DNA from: an uncultured Lachnospiraceae bacterium
GTDB taxonomy: Bacteria; Bacillota; Clostridia; Lachnospirales; Lachnospiraceae
Direction of reading: 5' to 3'
NCBI GenBank assembly: GCA_910579425.1
Contig: CAJTVL010000010.1
Coordinates: 1-64,000, forward strand
Length of the DNA: 64,000 nucleotides
Each line of letters starts with the position of its first letter. Positions within the stretch are counted from its first letter, which is position 1. The translations under genes and the position numbers were made by a program. Positions 1 to 8,286 of the stretch are shown here, one piece after another. The notes under the pieces are model-generated. The model had not been told where the DNA came from, did no database searches, and saw nothing but the letters and a program-made list of their open reading frames with translations.

Positions 1-63
1 GTTGAACATCTCCTTTGCTCTTTCATTTGATAGTATAGGTTGTTCAACTTTTCCTGTCCACAT
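1..63 (-). CDS. Possible start of an unidentified ORF leaving the window
   Basis: An ATG at 63 opens a frame of 21 codons that is still open at base 1. It begins about 8 bases after the stop of the AbrB-like remnant on the same strand and has no clear ribosome site. The residues are not enough to name a family. It may be a real downstream gene or more decayed sequence. Confidence 0.2.
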   Translation of the reverse strand, partial: MWTGKVEQPILSNERAKEMFN

Positions 64-70
64 TTATATA

Positions 71-223
71 CTAACACCAAACATCCAGTTTATCACCTTC
101 TGATAAGCCGAGTTTTACAATGATTTCCTTTGGGATTGTGAGCTGTGCCTTCTGGCGAAGCCTGACATCCGTTGTTTTATTAGGTCTCGTAAAGATTTGT
201 AGATGTAGATTTATCTGAGGAAG
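71..223 (-). pseudogene. AbrB/SpoVT-type antitoxin or regulator remnant
   Basis: The minus frame is open between stops at 226-224 and 73-71. It encodes the core of an AbrB-fold DNA-binding domain: a stretch reading RLRQKAQLTIPKEI, then a Leu-Gly-Leu-Ser-Glu-Gly-Asp-Lys segment. That is the typical swapped-hairpin pattern of AbrB/MazE-like proteins. No ATG, GTG or TTG start lies ahead of the domain, and the frame stops right after Gly-Asp-Lys-Leu-Asp-Val, where the last strand would follow. Both ends are therefore missing. The family assignment is fairly secure for so short a piece; a function today is unlikely. Confidence 0.55.
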
Positions 224-382
224 TTATGATTTATGATGAGAGGATAGAGGATATGTCTTTGGGCGGGAAAGGGAATAAAAAAGGTATTTCACTCCGGCAT
301 AGGGCATCTTGTCTGCCGGGGTATTGTTTTGTCTGCGCCTGGATGATACGATAGTTTTGCCAAGGCAGGGAGGAGGAGAAAA

Positions 383-670
383 ATGAAGCTGACTATCCAT
401 CAGGATCTTGCGGACGGGAAAACCTTTCTTTATCTGGAAAAGGAGGTTTACTTCTGCCGGGATACGCTGGCTGTGCTGGAAGAAAAACTGCTCCATACTT
501 CTTTTATAAGGATCAGCAAAAACTGCATCATCAACACCGATTATTTGAAAAGTGTGCGCCCGCTTTATAATCATCGGCTGGAAGCCTTTCTGGTGAATGG
601 GGAAACCCAGATCGTTACCCGTAATTATATTGAAGTATTGAAAAATAAGCTAAAAGGAGAAAATTTATGA
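383..670 (+). CDS. Shortened LytTR DNA-binding regulator
   Basis: This 95-residue protein has a good Shine-Dalgarno sequence (GGAGGAGG) before its ATG. From about residue 10 to the end it matches the second half of a LytTR DNA-binding domain, including the RISKNCIIN segment and a C-terminal VTRNYIEVLKNKL helix. LytTR proteins paired with DUF3021 are usually about 145 residues. Here a normal-looking start (MKLTIHQDL) runs straight into mid-domain, so about 50 residues appear deleted in frame. It overlaps the DUF3021 gene by 4 nt (ATGA), so the two are translationally coupled. In related pairs the LytTR protein regulates its own operon. Whether this shortened form binds DNA is doubtful. Confidence 0.75.
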   Translation: MKLTIHQDLADGKTFLYLEKEVYFCRDTLAVLEEKLLHTSFIRISKNCIINTDYLKSVRPLYNHRLEAFLVNGETQIVTRNYIEVLKNKLKGENL

Positions 671-1095
671 AAAATCTTTTATGGAACCGGATTCCGTCTA
701 CCTGCATCTGCTTTACCCTGATCGTGCTTGCAAACTGGGGGCTTAATCTGCTGTGGGGGAATGAAGTTTCCCCCTTCCTGCTGGTTTTGTTTGTGTGGCT
801 TGCTACATGCCAGCTCATAGATGCGCTGATCAGCAGAATAGAATTCCGAAAATGGAGCCATTATTGCATAGCAGAGTCGGTGGTGTTGTATCTGCTGTCA
901 CTGTTTATTTCCAGGATGTTCTTCTGGAAGGGCATGGATGTTTCCATCTTTGTTTCTTTTACGGTAATCTTTTTATTTACTGATGGGTTTATCTTCTGGT
1001 ATTTTCGCAAGCGGCAGGAAATCCAGGCAGAGGAGATCAATGAGCTGATCCGGGCAAGAGAAGAAAATGGTCCTGATTGCGCTCGGAATTTTTAA
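667..1095 (+). CDS. DUF3021 family membrane protein
   Basis: A 142-residue protein with four hydrophobic segments (about residues 10-30, 36-55, 66-86 and 92-112) and a charged cytoplasmic tail. Size, topology and position directly after a LytTR gene fit DUF3021, whose members are thought to restrain the neighbouring LytTR regulator at the membrane. The ATG overlaps the LytTR stop. It looks full length, unlike its partner. No specific signal can be inferred. Confidence 0.75.
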   Translation: MKNLLWNRIPSTCICFTLIVLANWGLNLLWGNEVSPFLLVLFVWLATCQLIDALISRIEFRKWSHYCIAESVVLYLLSLFISRMFFWKGMDVSIFVSFTVIFLFTDGFIFWYFRKRQEIQAEEINELIRAREENGPDCARNF

Positions 1096-1448
1096 AGCAG
1101 TCTCATTGCGCAGGCAGTTAAAGTAAGCTATGCCTGGAGCGGCTTCCAGGGATTTTGCGTAGGGAAAAGTAAAAAGTTTGTGACATTAACTTGGTATGAG
1201 AGGGATATGAGACGATTTGTGTCGAGAATAGTTTGCCGTCTTTGGATATTCAGATCAGTAGAGTTAAGGGCCAGGGAAGTGGTGCATTTCCAAAGGTTGG
1301 GGGAAGCGTTGGAAAGGACAAAGGAATCATTGAATGCCAATAATTTCTATTATTTTAACCCTGAGTTTGATAAGCAAGTTTTTCGACTGCGGCAAGGCAT
1401 TCAGGCGTTAAGCGGCCGAAAGCATTTACGTTTATCGTCAGTTTTCAC
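1096..1448. other. Stretch without a recognisable gene
   Basis: Between the DUF3021 gene and the broken acetyltransferase I find no frame with a credible start, ribosome site and family match. The longest plus frame begins at a GTG (1180) with no Shine-Dalgarno sequence and runs antisense across the acetyltransferase remnant. I see no strong hairpin or repeat here. Confidence 0.5.
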
Positions 1449-1714
1449 TCAATTTGGCATATACATAGGTATCTTTCCAGCTCCACTTTTCCAAAAATAT
1501 ACATTTTTTCTAAAATGAGCTTCACGATGAAACCCTAATGTTTCGAGTAACTTCCAGGAACTGCTATTGTCGGGGTCACATTCTGCATAGATTCTATGTA
1601 CGCCAATGGAAAAAGCCTGACTTATTAAAGCCTTGCAGCTCTCAGCAGCATAACCATATCCCCAATAGTTTCAAGCAGCCGTTCTGTTTCTGCTATAATG
1701 ATTTTGTTTTTCAC
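1449..1714 (-). pseudogene. GNAT acetyltransferase with internal deletion and frameshift
   Basis: The minus strand carries two pieces of a RimJ/RimL-like N-acetyltransferase. The C-terminal piece (about 1655 down to the stop at 1449) has the acetyl-CoA-binding YWGYGYAAES segment, the RIYAECDPDNSSSWKLLE segment and LGFHREAHF. The upstream piece, in another frame, ends in the IIAETERLL start motif of such enzymes. The roughly 70-80 residues normally between them are missing and the frame changes at the join. This is the clearest example here of a gene reduced to its two ends. The flanking reductase genes are intact. Confidence 0.7.
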
Positions 1715-1760
1715 GCATTGATAGGTTTCATTTTTATCCCGCATTTGTCGTAATCTCCAA

Positions 1761-2426
1761 TTACCCATTACGATTTGTTTCCCAGACTTTTTCATCAAGT
1801 GGCACACGGCACCCCCAGGATGCTGCCGCCTTCTGAAACATCTTTTTCGCAAGGGTTTTGAATATCAATCCCATCAGCAGGCGCACAGGAAGCGGATAAT
1901 ATTCCGGGCCGGTAAATTTTTTTGCTTCCTCACCAAAAAAGCCGTCTCCCTTTGTAAACAGTTCGCCCATCGCCTGATAGGGTTTTGTGACCTGAGCCTG
2001 TTTCTCTTCATCCAAAATCCGGATTCCGAAATTATTTCCTTTTACCAGACAGCCACCATAACGAACCCCCAAATATTCCGGTAATTTTTCCAGAAATGCC
2101 TCGCCGCAGCGAAGCTGGCATCCCTCCGCAAAGCCGCTTTGCAAAAGAAAGGAAAGCCTTGTATGCGCATCCTTTCTGGGAAGCGTTTCCAAAAATTCCA
2201 GGAGAAGTCCCGGCACGCACTCTACATATAGTGGCAGCGCAATAAGGATTTCATCGTTTTTTGTATAAGCATCACGAATACTGTCCCATGTTTGTCGGTT
2301 GGAAATTGCATAGGTTTCAAAGGTACTTCCTTTTTCTGACAGCCCTTTTGTAAAGGCAGCAATGATTTTCTCCGTGTTGCTGTATTGCTGTACCCGTGGA
2401 CTTCCATTGATAATTACAACATGCAT
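1761..2426 (-). CDS. NADPH-dependent FMN reductase/flavodoxin-like oxidoreductase
   Basis: A 221-residue protein starting at 2426, where MHVVIINGSPR follows an AAGGAGG ribosome site; an in-frame extension to 2507 lacks one. The N-terminal strand plus INGSPR loop is the phosphate-binding loop of flavodoxin-fold proteins, followed by LIALPLYVECVPG, a usual FMN-contact region. The first 13 bases overlap the end of the next gene upstream, which is also flavodoxin-like. It is the last gene of a three-gene minus-strand operon. It probably reduces small molecules using FMN in the cytoplasm; the substrate is unknown. Confidence 0.8.
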   Translation of the reverse strand: MHVVIINGSPRVQQYSNTEKIIAAFTKGLSEKGSTFETYAISNRQTWDSIRDAYTKNDEILIALPLYVECVPGLLLEFLETLPRKDAHTRLSFLLQSGFAEGCQLRCGEAFLEKLPEYLGVRYGGCLVKGNNFGIRILDEEKQAQVTKPYQAMGELFTKGDGFFGEEAKKFTGPEYYPLPVRLLMGLIFKTLAKKMFQKAAASWGCRVPLDEKVWETNRNG

Positions 2427-2926
2427 GAAATCGCCTCCTTTTTGTTGCTTTCCGAAAAGACTCCTAGGGAGCGGCTCCCTAAATTTAGCGCAGTGCGCTG
2501 ACACCATCGTTCGAGGTAAGCCTGGTCGCCGTCTCCGGTATAGATAACCCCAATATCAGGCTGGTGGTCATAGCGCATTACATGACGCATCTGCCCATCT
2601 TTGAATTTCAGATACATGGTGACAAGCGGCATAATCCGGTCTACAATGTTTTTGGTCTGCCAGGAAACAAATCCAAAGTGCGTATCCGAAACCAGCCAGA
2701 CCTGGTCAGCTCTGCTCATTTTTTTCAAAATCGGCTCATAATCGTCCGAAATAGCACAGACTCCCGGCGTTTTCAGCCAGCAGAAATTACATCCGACACA
2801 GTGAGAAATGTGCATCCCAGTGGTGTCAATCACCTCAAACCCGGCGGCATTTTCACCCCTGCAAAGCAATTCCTCTGCGATTCCTTTTCCTATACGGGTT
2901 GTTGTTGTATCAACCAATAAAATCAT
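2414..2926 (-). CDS. Flavodoxin-fold NAD(P)H reductase-like protein with Cys motif
   Basis: A 170-residue protein; the start at 2926 (MILLVDTTTT) is preferred over the longer frame from 2953. It has a flavodoxin-type beginning and a HCVGCNFCW cysteine motif followed by KTPGVC and ISDD, a pattern common in clostridial FMN-reductase-family proteins. It overlaps the membrane-protein gene upstream by 17 nt and the second reductase downstream by 13 nt, so the three genes are probably co-translated. A role in redox handling of a membrane-associated substrate is only an inference. Confidence 0.75.
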   Translation of the reverse strand: MILLVDTTTTRIGKGIAEELLCRGENAAGFEVIDTTGMHISHCVGCNFCWLKTPGVCAISDDYEPILKKMSRADQVWLVSDTHFGFVSWQTKNIVDRIMPLVTMYLKFKDGQMRHVMRYDHQPDIGVIYTGDGDQAYLERWCQRTALNLGSRSLGVFSESNKKEAISCML

Positions 2927-3446
2927 TTCTGCTTTCCTCCGTGTTCTCTGCAATTTTCATTTCATTTTGTCGAACCGAATCAATACTTTTTTTGTGCTGA
3001 ATGTGTATGCCTATATGACCAATACCTAAAATAAGCGTTGCTATTAACATACCTACAACTTTTCCATAGATTCCCAACATGAAAAAAGCAATAACCGGTA
3101 GCGTTGCCCCGGCAAGGGGTATACCGAAAAAGCTACTGTAAAAGTCTGATAATTTGCGTTCACTGCGAAAATAACGCACCCACCATGCTTCATACATTAT
3201 CATTAAAATAAAAGCTGCAATCAGCCATAAAGACCATCGCGTCCATTTATGGATATTAAAATCGGAAAATACCAATGAACAACAGCAAGTCAGTATTTCT
3301 CCCAATCTTTCAAAGAACAGCAGGATTTTGCTTTCTTTTTCAGATGCATACCCTTGTGGCTTTCCTTTTGTCCATAGGATGTTGGGAATAAATAACATCA
3401 ATAAAAAGAGTAATCCTATATAAGAAAATCCCCAATCTCCAAACAT
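2910..3446 (-). CDS. Unidentified multi-pass membrane protein
   Basis: About 178 residues with hydrophobic segments near residues 8-26, 70-92, 110-130 and 133-155 and a charged C-terminus. The start at 3446 (MFGDWGF) has a GGAG ribosome site 5 nt upstream; a second ATG at 3458 is possible. I do not recognise the family. It is the first gene of the minus operon with the two flavodoxin-like reductases, overlapping the first by 17 nt. A GCCCGC-ATCA-GCGGGC hairpin at 3461-3476 sits just upstream of the start and may affect translation. Confidence 0.65.
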   Translation of the reverse strand: MFGDWGFSYIGLLFLLMLFIPNILWTKGKPQGYASEKESKILLFFERLGEILTCCCSLVFSDFNIHKWTRWSLWLIAAFILMIMYEAWWVRYFRSERKLSDFYSSFFGIPLAGATLPVIAFFMLGIYGKVVGMLIATLILGIGHIGIHIQHKKSIDSVRQNEMKIAENTEESRNDFIG

Positions 3447-3587
3447 ACTAACTCCCATCTGCCCGCATCAGCGGGCGTGCAAATAAATTATACTATACAT
3501 ACAAGGGAAAATCCATATGTGAACCAGACAGTGAAAATAATAATTCGCCCATCTAACATATTGACTTATTTTCCAAATCTGAATTTA

Positions 3588-4184
3588 TCATTTCCGAGTG
3601 TCCTTATGAAAGAAGTACCCCAGATTGATCCTTACCTCTCGTCTGCCAATATCATTGTTTGTGTAACAACATGTATCAAAACCGATCAGTTCAAAGCCCT
3701 CGTGAAGATAGAAATCAATGGCGTTTGTATTGCAGGATTGCGTTTCCAGAATAATGGCACGCCGATTTTGGCTTACAGCAATTTCTTTTGCTTTATCCAT
3801 CAGTCTCTTCCCGATTCCCTGATGGCGAAGCTCATCGGACACCCATAGTTCTGTCACCATAAGCCTGTTTGACCATTCCTCCGGACATATCTCGATGCAG
3901 GCCAGTAAATCTCCGCATTCACTGACAATACCATAGGCTTGTGCATGCTCCCAATGTTCCTGATACAATGAATCAGGGAAATTATATTCTTCGGGTGTAT
4001 GAACAATCTCCTTTTCCGCTTGCTTCCTGATTAAGGAAACGGTACATCCGTTACGATCCAGCGGGTTTATTTCCAGGTCGTAGTAGCTCTGGCTTCTTAT
4101 CTCTAATGGTATAACCACACCTTTCCACGTTCTCTTTGGCAATGCTATGATTTCGGTTCTGCAATTCTCCATGTTCTTTTCCAT
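3588..4184 (-). CDS. GNAT acetyltransferase, streptothricin-acetyltransferase-like
   Basis: A 198-residue GNAT enzyme. Motif A is visible as ELRHQGIGKRLMDKA (acetyl-CoA pyrophosphate binding), followed by RAIILETQSCN and an IGFDTCCYTNND segment, the C-terminal signature of Sat-type streptothricin N-acetyltransferases and close relatives. The ATG at 4184 follows GGAGGTGAT. It is monocistronic, with an inverted repeat just upstream. Acetylation of an amine on an antibiotic or related compound is plausible, but many Sat-like GNATs have unknown substrates, so a resistance claim would be inference. Confidence 0.8.
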   Translation of the reverse strand: MEKNMENCRTEIIALPKRTWKGVVIPLEIRSQSYYDLEINPLDRNGCTVSLIRKQAEKEIVHTPEEYNFPDSLYQEHWEHAQAYGIVSECGDLLACIEICPEEWSNRLMVTELWVSDELRHQGIGKRLMDKAKEIAVSQNRRAIILETQSCNTNAIDFYLHEGFELIGFDTCCYTNNDIGRREVRINLGYFFHKDTRK

Positions 4185-4197
4185 ATATCACCTCCAC

Positions 4198-4278
4198 AAA
4201 TCACGATTGTGATTTGATGATTTTTAAGGGAGCTGTTAACTGTTACAGTTTATTAAAATCCCCGGTAACCCTTAAAAA
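4198..4278. promoter_or_regulatory. Nested inverted repeats upstream of the GNAT gene
   Basis: Three dyads lie in the gap between the divergent GNAT and clpB genes. AAATCAC/GTGATTT (4198-4204, 4209-4215) sits just upstream of the GNAT ribosome site. AACTG-TTA-CAGTT occupies 4238-4250. A 10-bp pair, TTTTTAAGGG and CCCTTAAAAA, lies at 4221-4230 and 4269-4278. The first fits a repressor operator for the GNAT gene. The long pair could fold into a hairpin in either transcript. No regulator can be named. Confidence 0.35.
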
Positions 4279-4418
4279 TACTAAGATTACCGCAGGCGGG
4301 ATAAAACATTATAACACAAAATATACGGGAATTGGTAAACTAATATGGAAATCTGCTACTCACCTTTTGGGACTTGATTATTATTAGAAATTGTTTATAC
4401 AATTTTGGCACTCGCCTC

Positions 4419-4447
4419 TTGACGTGGCTGACAATAAGTGTTATATT
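4419..4447 (+). promoter_or_regulatory. Promoter of clpB
   Basis: TTGACG (4419-4424) and TATATT (4442-4447) are separated by 17 bp, a good SigA-type promoter 33 bp ahead of the clpB start. Just upstream, TTGGCACTC (4405-4413) matches one half of a CIRCE operator, but its mate is not at the required 9-bp distance, so HrcA control is not supported. Confidence 0.6.
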
Positions 4448-4480
4448 CTCACTAGAACAAGAAGAAAGGCAGGAGTGCTT

Positions 4481-7075
4481 ATGAATATATCAAAATTTAC
4501 CCAAAAGTCCATGCAGGCAGTGGAAGGCTGCGAGAAGCTGGCATACGAATACGGCAATCAGGAGATCGAGCAGGAGCATCTGCTTTACAGCCTGCTGACC
4601 ATTGACGACAGCCTGATTCTAAAATTAGTGGAAAAGATGGAGATCAACACCCAGTACTTTTTAAATAAGGTAGAAGAAGCTGTGGGTAAGCGGGTGAAAG
4701 TACAGGGAGGAAAGGTCTACGTAGGCCAGGATTTAAATAAGGTATTGATTTCCGCAGAGGAAGAGGCCAAAACGCTCTCCGACGAATATGTGTCGGTAGA
4801 GCACTTATTCCTAGCCATGATCAGACACCCGAATAAAGCCATTAAGGAACTCTTTAAGGAATTCGGCATTACCAGGGAGCGTTTTTTGCAGGTACTCTCC
4901 ACCGTAAGGGGAAACCAGAGAGTGACAAGCGATAACCCGGAGGCAACCTATGATACCCTGGCCAAGTACGGCCAGGAGCTGGTGGAAAAGGCCAGGGAGC
5001 AGAAACTTGACCCTGTGATCGGCAGGGACTCCGAGATCCGCAATGTGATCCGTATTCTTTCCCGCAAGACCAAGAACAACCCGGTGCTGATCGGGGAGCC
5101 CGGCGTGGGCAAGACGGCGGTGGTGGAAGGTCTGGCCCAGCGGATTGTCCGGGGGGATGTGCCCCAGGGACTTAAGGATAAGAAGATTTTTGCTTTGGAT
5201 ATGGGCGCCCTGGTGGCAGGGGCCAAGTACCGGGGAGAGTTTGAGGAACGTCTCAAAGCCGTTTTGGAGGATGTGAAAAACAGCGACGGCCAGATCATTC
5301 TTTTTATCGACGAGCTGCACACCATTGTGGGGGCGGGCAAGACGGACGGCGCGCTGGATGCGGGAAATATGTTGAAGCCCATGCTGGCAAGGGGCGAGCT
5401 CCACTGTATTGGAGCTACCACCCTGGACGAGTACCGCCAGTATATCGAGAAGGACGCCGCCTTAGAGCGACGGTTCCAGCCGGTGATGGTGGAGGAGCCT
5501 ACGGTGGAGGACACGGTTTCTATTTTGAGAGGGCTCAAAGAGCGCTATGAGGTTTATCACGGGGTAAAGATCATGGACAATGCCCTGGTGAGCGCCGCAG
5601 TGCTCTCCAACCGTTATATTTCCGACCGTTTCCTGCCGGATAAGGCCATCGACCTTGTGGACGAGGCCTGCGCCCTGATCAAGACGGAACTGGACTCCAT
5701 GCCTACGGAGCTGGACGAATTGCAGCGCAGGGTGATGCAGATGGAAATTGAGGAAACTGCCCTGAAAAAAGAGGATGACAGGCTCAGCCAGGAACGTCTG
5801 GGGGCTTTGCAGAAGGAACTGGCCGACTTGAAGGAGGAGCTTAACAACCGCAAGGCTCAGTGGGAAAATGAAAAAGCCTCCGTAGAAAAGCTCTCCAAAC
5901 TTCGGGAGGAAATCGACGCGGTGGGAAGCCAGATCGAGATTGCCCAGAGGGAGGGAGACTACGAGAAGGCGGCGGAGTTAAGCTACAGCAAGCTTCCCGC
6001 TTTGAGAAAGCAGTTGGAGATTGAGGAGGAGCAGGTAAAGAACAAGGACTTGTCCCTGGTACACGAGAGCGTATCGGATGAGGAGATTGCCCGGATCATC
6101 TCCCGGTGGACGGGAATCCCGGTGGCGAAGCTGACGGAGAGCGAGAGGAATAAGACTCTCCATCTGGATGAAGAGCTGCACAAACGGGTGGTAGGACAGG
6201 ACGAGGGCGTTATTAAGGTGACGGAGGCCATTATCCGCTCCAAGGCAGGGATCAAGGATCCCACCAAGCCCATCGGTTCCTTCCTGTTCCTTGGCCCTAC
6301 AGGTGTGGGCAAGACGGAGCTTGCCAAGGCTCTGGCCGCCTCCCTTTTTGACGATGAGAATAACATGGTCCGTATCGACATGAGCGAGTACATGGAGAAG
6401 TACTCCGTGTCCCGGCTCATCGGGGCGCCTCCCGGATATGTGGGGTATGAGGAGGGCGGACAATTGACCGAAGCGGTGAGGAGAAAGCCCTACTCGGTGG
6501 TTCTTTTTGACGAGATCGAAAAAGCCCATCCGGATGTGTTCAACGTGCTTCTGCAGGTGCTGGACGACGGGCGTATTACGGACTCTCAGGGACGCACGGT
6601 GGATTTCAAAAACACCATCCTGATCATGACCTCTAACATCGGGGCATCCTATCTTCTGGATGGAATTGACCAAAAAGGTCAAATTAATGACGAGGCGGAA
6701 AAAATGGTTCTGAATGACCTTCGAGCCCATTTCAGGCCGGAATTTTTGAACCGTCTGGACGAGACCATCCTGTTTAAGCCTTTGACGAAGGACAATATAG
6801 GAGGCATAATCCGGCTGATTATCGCGGATTTGAATAAGCGGCTCTCGGATAAAGAGCTTACGGTGGAGCTGACGTCAGAGGCGCAGGCTTTCATTGTGGA
6901 GAACGCCTATGACCCGGTATATGGGGCAAGACCCCTTAAGCGTTACATTCAGAAATACGTGGAAACCCTTTCCGCCAAACTGATTCTGGCGGATCAGGTT
7001 CGGCAGGGGAATACGATTTTAATTACCTTAAAGGACGGGGCGCTGTCCGCAGAGGTAAAGCAGGAGATTGCCTGA
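4481..7075 (+). CDS. clpB: ATP-dependent chaperone ClpB
   Basis: The 864-residue protein has the full ClpB layout: a double Clp_N domain (about 1-150), first AAA+ module with Walker A GEPGVGKT near residue 205 and FIDELHT Walker B, a long coiled-coil M-domain (about 400-530, rich in Glu/Lys/Leu), and second AAA+ module with GPTGVGKT near residue 605. It lacks the ClpP-docking tripeptide loop of ClpA/ClpC, and the M-domain length marks it as the disaggregase ClpB, which extracts proteins from aggregates together with DnaK/DnaJ. The start at 4481 (MNISKFTQ) follows AGGAGT; the longer frame from 4391 overlaps the promoter. Confidence 0.95.
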   Translation: MNISKFTQKSMQAVEGCEKLAYEYGNQEIEQEHLLYSLLTIDDSLILKLVEKMEINTQYFLNKVEEAVGKRVKVQGGKVYVGQDLNKVLISAEEEAKTLSDEYVSVEHLFLAMIRHPNKAIKELFKEFGITRERFLQVLSTVRGNQRVTSDNPEATYDTLAKYGQELVEKAREQKLDPVIGRDSEIRNVIRILSRKTKNNPVLIGEPGVGKTAVVEGLAQRIVRGDVPQGLKDKKIFALDMGALVAGAKYRGEFEERLKAVLEDVKNSDGQIILFIDELHTIVGAGKTDGALDAGNMLKPMLARGELHCIGATTLDEYRQYIEKDAALERRFQPVMVEEPTVEDTVSILRGLKERYEVYHGVKIMDNALVSAAVLSNRYISDRFLPDKAIDLVDEACALIKTELDSMPTELDELQRRVMQMEIEETALKKEDDRLSQERLGALQKELADLKEELNNRKAQWENEKASVEKLSKLREEIDAVGSQIEIAQREGDYEKAAELSYSKLPALRKQLEIEEEQVKNKDLSLVHESVSDEEIARIISRWTGIPVAKLTESERNKTLHLDEELHKRVVGQDEGVIKVTEAIIRSKAGIKDPTKPIGSFLFLGPTGVGKTELAKALAASLFDDENNMVRIDMSEYMEKYSVSRLIGAPPGYVGYEEGGQLTEAVRRKPYSVVLFDEIEKAHPDVFNVLLQVLDDGRITDSQGRTVDFKNTILIMTSNIGASYLLDGIDQKGQINDEAEKMVLNDLRAHFRPEFLNRLDETILFKPLTKDNIGGIIRLIIADLNKRLSDKELTVELTSEAQAFIVENAYDPVYGARPLKRYIQKYVETLSAKLILADQVRQGNTILITLKDGALSAEVKQEIA

Positions 7076-7101
7076 AAACAAAACAGCCAGGAGGTAGAAA
7101 A

Positions 7102-7278
7102 ATGCCCATACCAAATGACCCCAACATGCTTTTAAGCTTTGTAAACCTAAAGCTCCGGGACTATTATTCCAGTTTGGAGGCCATGTGCGATGATCTGGAT
7201 GTGAGCAGGGCGGAATTAGAGGATAAGCTCCAAAGCATCGGATATTCTTATCAGAAGGAACGCAATCAGTTTGTGTGA
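7102..7278 (+). CDS. DUF4250 domain protein
   Basis: A 58-residue protein with CAGGAGG 10 nt before the ATG. The sequence (PNDPNMLLSFVN, a YYSSLEAMCDDL helix and a final QKERNQFV) matches the small DUF4250 family of Firmicutes, thought to have a helix-turn-helix-like shape. It follows clpB by 26 nt and is probably in the same transcript. Its biochemical role is unknown. Confidence 0.8.
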   Translation: MPIPNDPNMLLSFVNLKLRDYYSSLEAMCDDLDVSRAELEDKLQSIGYSYQKERNQFV

Positions 7279-7371
7279 AAGAGGAAAACGGCGCGGGAAT
7301 GCTTTATCAGGTGAATGGCGGCACAAAGAGCGCATATAAATAGAGTAAGTGCTCTTGAAGGAATGTTTGTC

Positions 7372-8052
7372 ATGAATCTGAAAAAAAGAATCATCTCCTG
7401 CGCCGTACTTCTTCTTTTGCTGGCTCTTGTATGTCTGATCGGCCTTTTTAAGCAGGAAAGGCTTCCGGTGATGGGAAAGGAGCTGAAATTGGGGGATGCC
7501 AAAAAGATTGCCCTTACCTTTGACGACGGCCCCCACCCCTATTATACGGAGCAGCTTCTGAAAGGGCTGAAGGAAAGAGGGGCGAAAGCCTCCTTTTTCA
7601 TCACCGGGCAGAATGTGGAGGCCTATCCGGAAATTGTAAAAAAGATCCACGAGGATGGCCACCTGATCGGCAATCATACCTACAGCCACACCCAGCTCAC
7701 CAGCCGAAACCAGGAGAAATTCAAGGAAGAGATCATAAAAACCAACGAGGTGATCAAAGAGGTGACCGGAGAAGATACGATCTTTGTCCGGCCGCCTTAT
7801 GGAAGCTGGAATAAGGAATTTGAGAAGGAGCTGAATATGTTTCCCGTGCTCTGGACCATTGATCCCCTGGACTGGTGCAGCAACGATGTCTCCTGCATCG
7901 TGAAAAACGTCTGCACCAAAATAGAAGAAAACGATATTATACTGATGCACGACCAGTACAAGTCTACCATAACCGCAGCCCTTAAGATTGTGGATGAGCT
8001 GCAGAACGAGGGCTACGAGTTTGTCACGGTAGACGAATTGATGTTTGACTAG
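7372..8052 (+). CDS. Membrane-anchored polysaccharide deacetylase (NodB domain, CE4)
   Basis: A 226-residue protein starting at 7372 (MNLKKR), with GAAGGA 9 nt upstream. Residues 4-24 form a signal anchor, so the enzyme should face outward. The NodB domain follows: TFDDGPHP near residues 49-56 (catalytic Asp and metal Asp), GNHTYSH near 100-106 (two metal-binding His), RPPYGSW, and ILMHD near the end. Such CE4 enzymes remove N-acetyl groups from peptidoglycan or other cell-surface sugars. The stop codon TAG lies inside the left end of a repeat element at 8050. A clpB-linked transcript is possible, but the 93-bp gap leaves room for its own promoter. Confidence 0.9.
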   Translation: MNLKKRIISCAVLLLLLALVCLIGLFKQERLPVMGKELKLGDAKKIALTFDDGPHPYYTEQLLKGLKERGAKASFFITGQNVEAYPEIVKKIHEDGHLIGNHTYSHTQLTSRNQEKFKEEIIKTNEVIKEVTGEDTIFVRPPYGSWNKEFEKELNMFPVLWTIDPLDWCSNDVSCIVKNVCTKIEENDIILMHDQYKSTITAALKIVDELQNEGYEFVTVDELMFD

Positions 8053-8213
8053 AGCGTGTTTGAAAATTGCTTTCTGACAGATATACGTCACAGTTTGTGG
8101 GAGATTTGTGCCAAATGAAGGGCGCATAGCGGGCTATGTAACCTGAATTTGGCGCAAGTATCACACGAAGTGGGGCGTACAGATGGCGGGAATGAATTTT
8201 CAAACACGCTCTA
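8050..8213. mobile_element. 164-bp MITE-like element with 19-bp perfect terminal inverted repeats
   Basis: The left end TAGAGCGTGTTTGAAAATT (8050-8068) is the exact reverse complement of the right end at 8195-8213. Each end begins with TA, consistent with a TA target duplication as made by IS630/Tc1-mariner-type elements. The interior has no ORF and is partly self-complementary. The element lies on the stop codon of the deacetylase: its first three bases supply TAG, and TAG would also be restored on precise loss, because TA is followed by G at the right flank (8212-8214). No transposase is encoded, so movement would need an enzyme from elsewhere. Confidence 0.65.
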
Positions 8214-8235
8214 GCCCTGCCTGACAATATGTCCT

Positions 8236-8286
8236 TCCTGCCTCGGAGAAGTGAGCAGCTCAGAGAGATGAGGCAGGATATTTTTT
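8236..8286 (+). terminator. Probable terminator after the deacetylase
   Basis: CCTGCCTC (8236-8243) pairs with GAGGCAGG (8269-8276), followed by ATATTTTTTG on the plus strand. The loop contains a smaller GAGC-A-GCTC dyad. The site overlaps the 3' end of the convergent MATE gene. Confidence 0.5.

Noticed and set aside
1180..1518. Plus-strand open frame of 112 codons
   Set aside because: Starts at GTG without a ribosome site and runs antisense across the acetyltransferase remnant; no family match.
4405..4481. CIRCE operator (TTGGCACTC and GAGTGCTTA) ahead of clpB
   Set aside because: The two halves are about 59 bp apart instead of 9 bp, so it is probably coincidence. HrcA control is not supported.
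4811..5538. Long minus-strand frames opposite clpB
   Set aside because: Opposite a highly conserved gene; typical codon-bias shadow.
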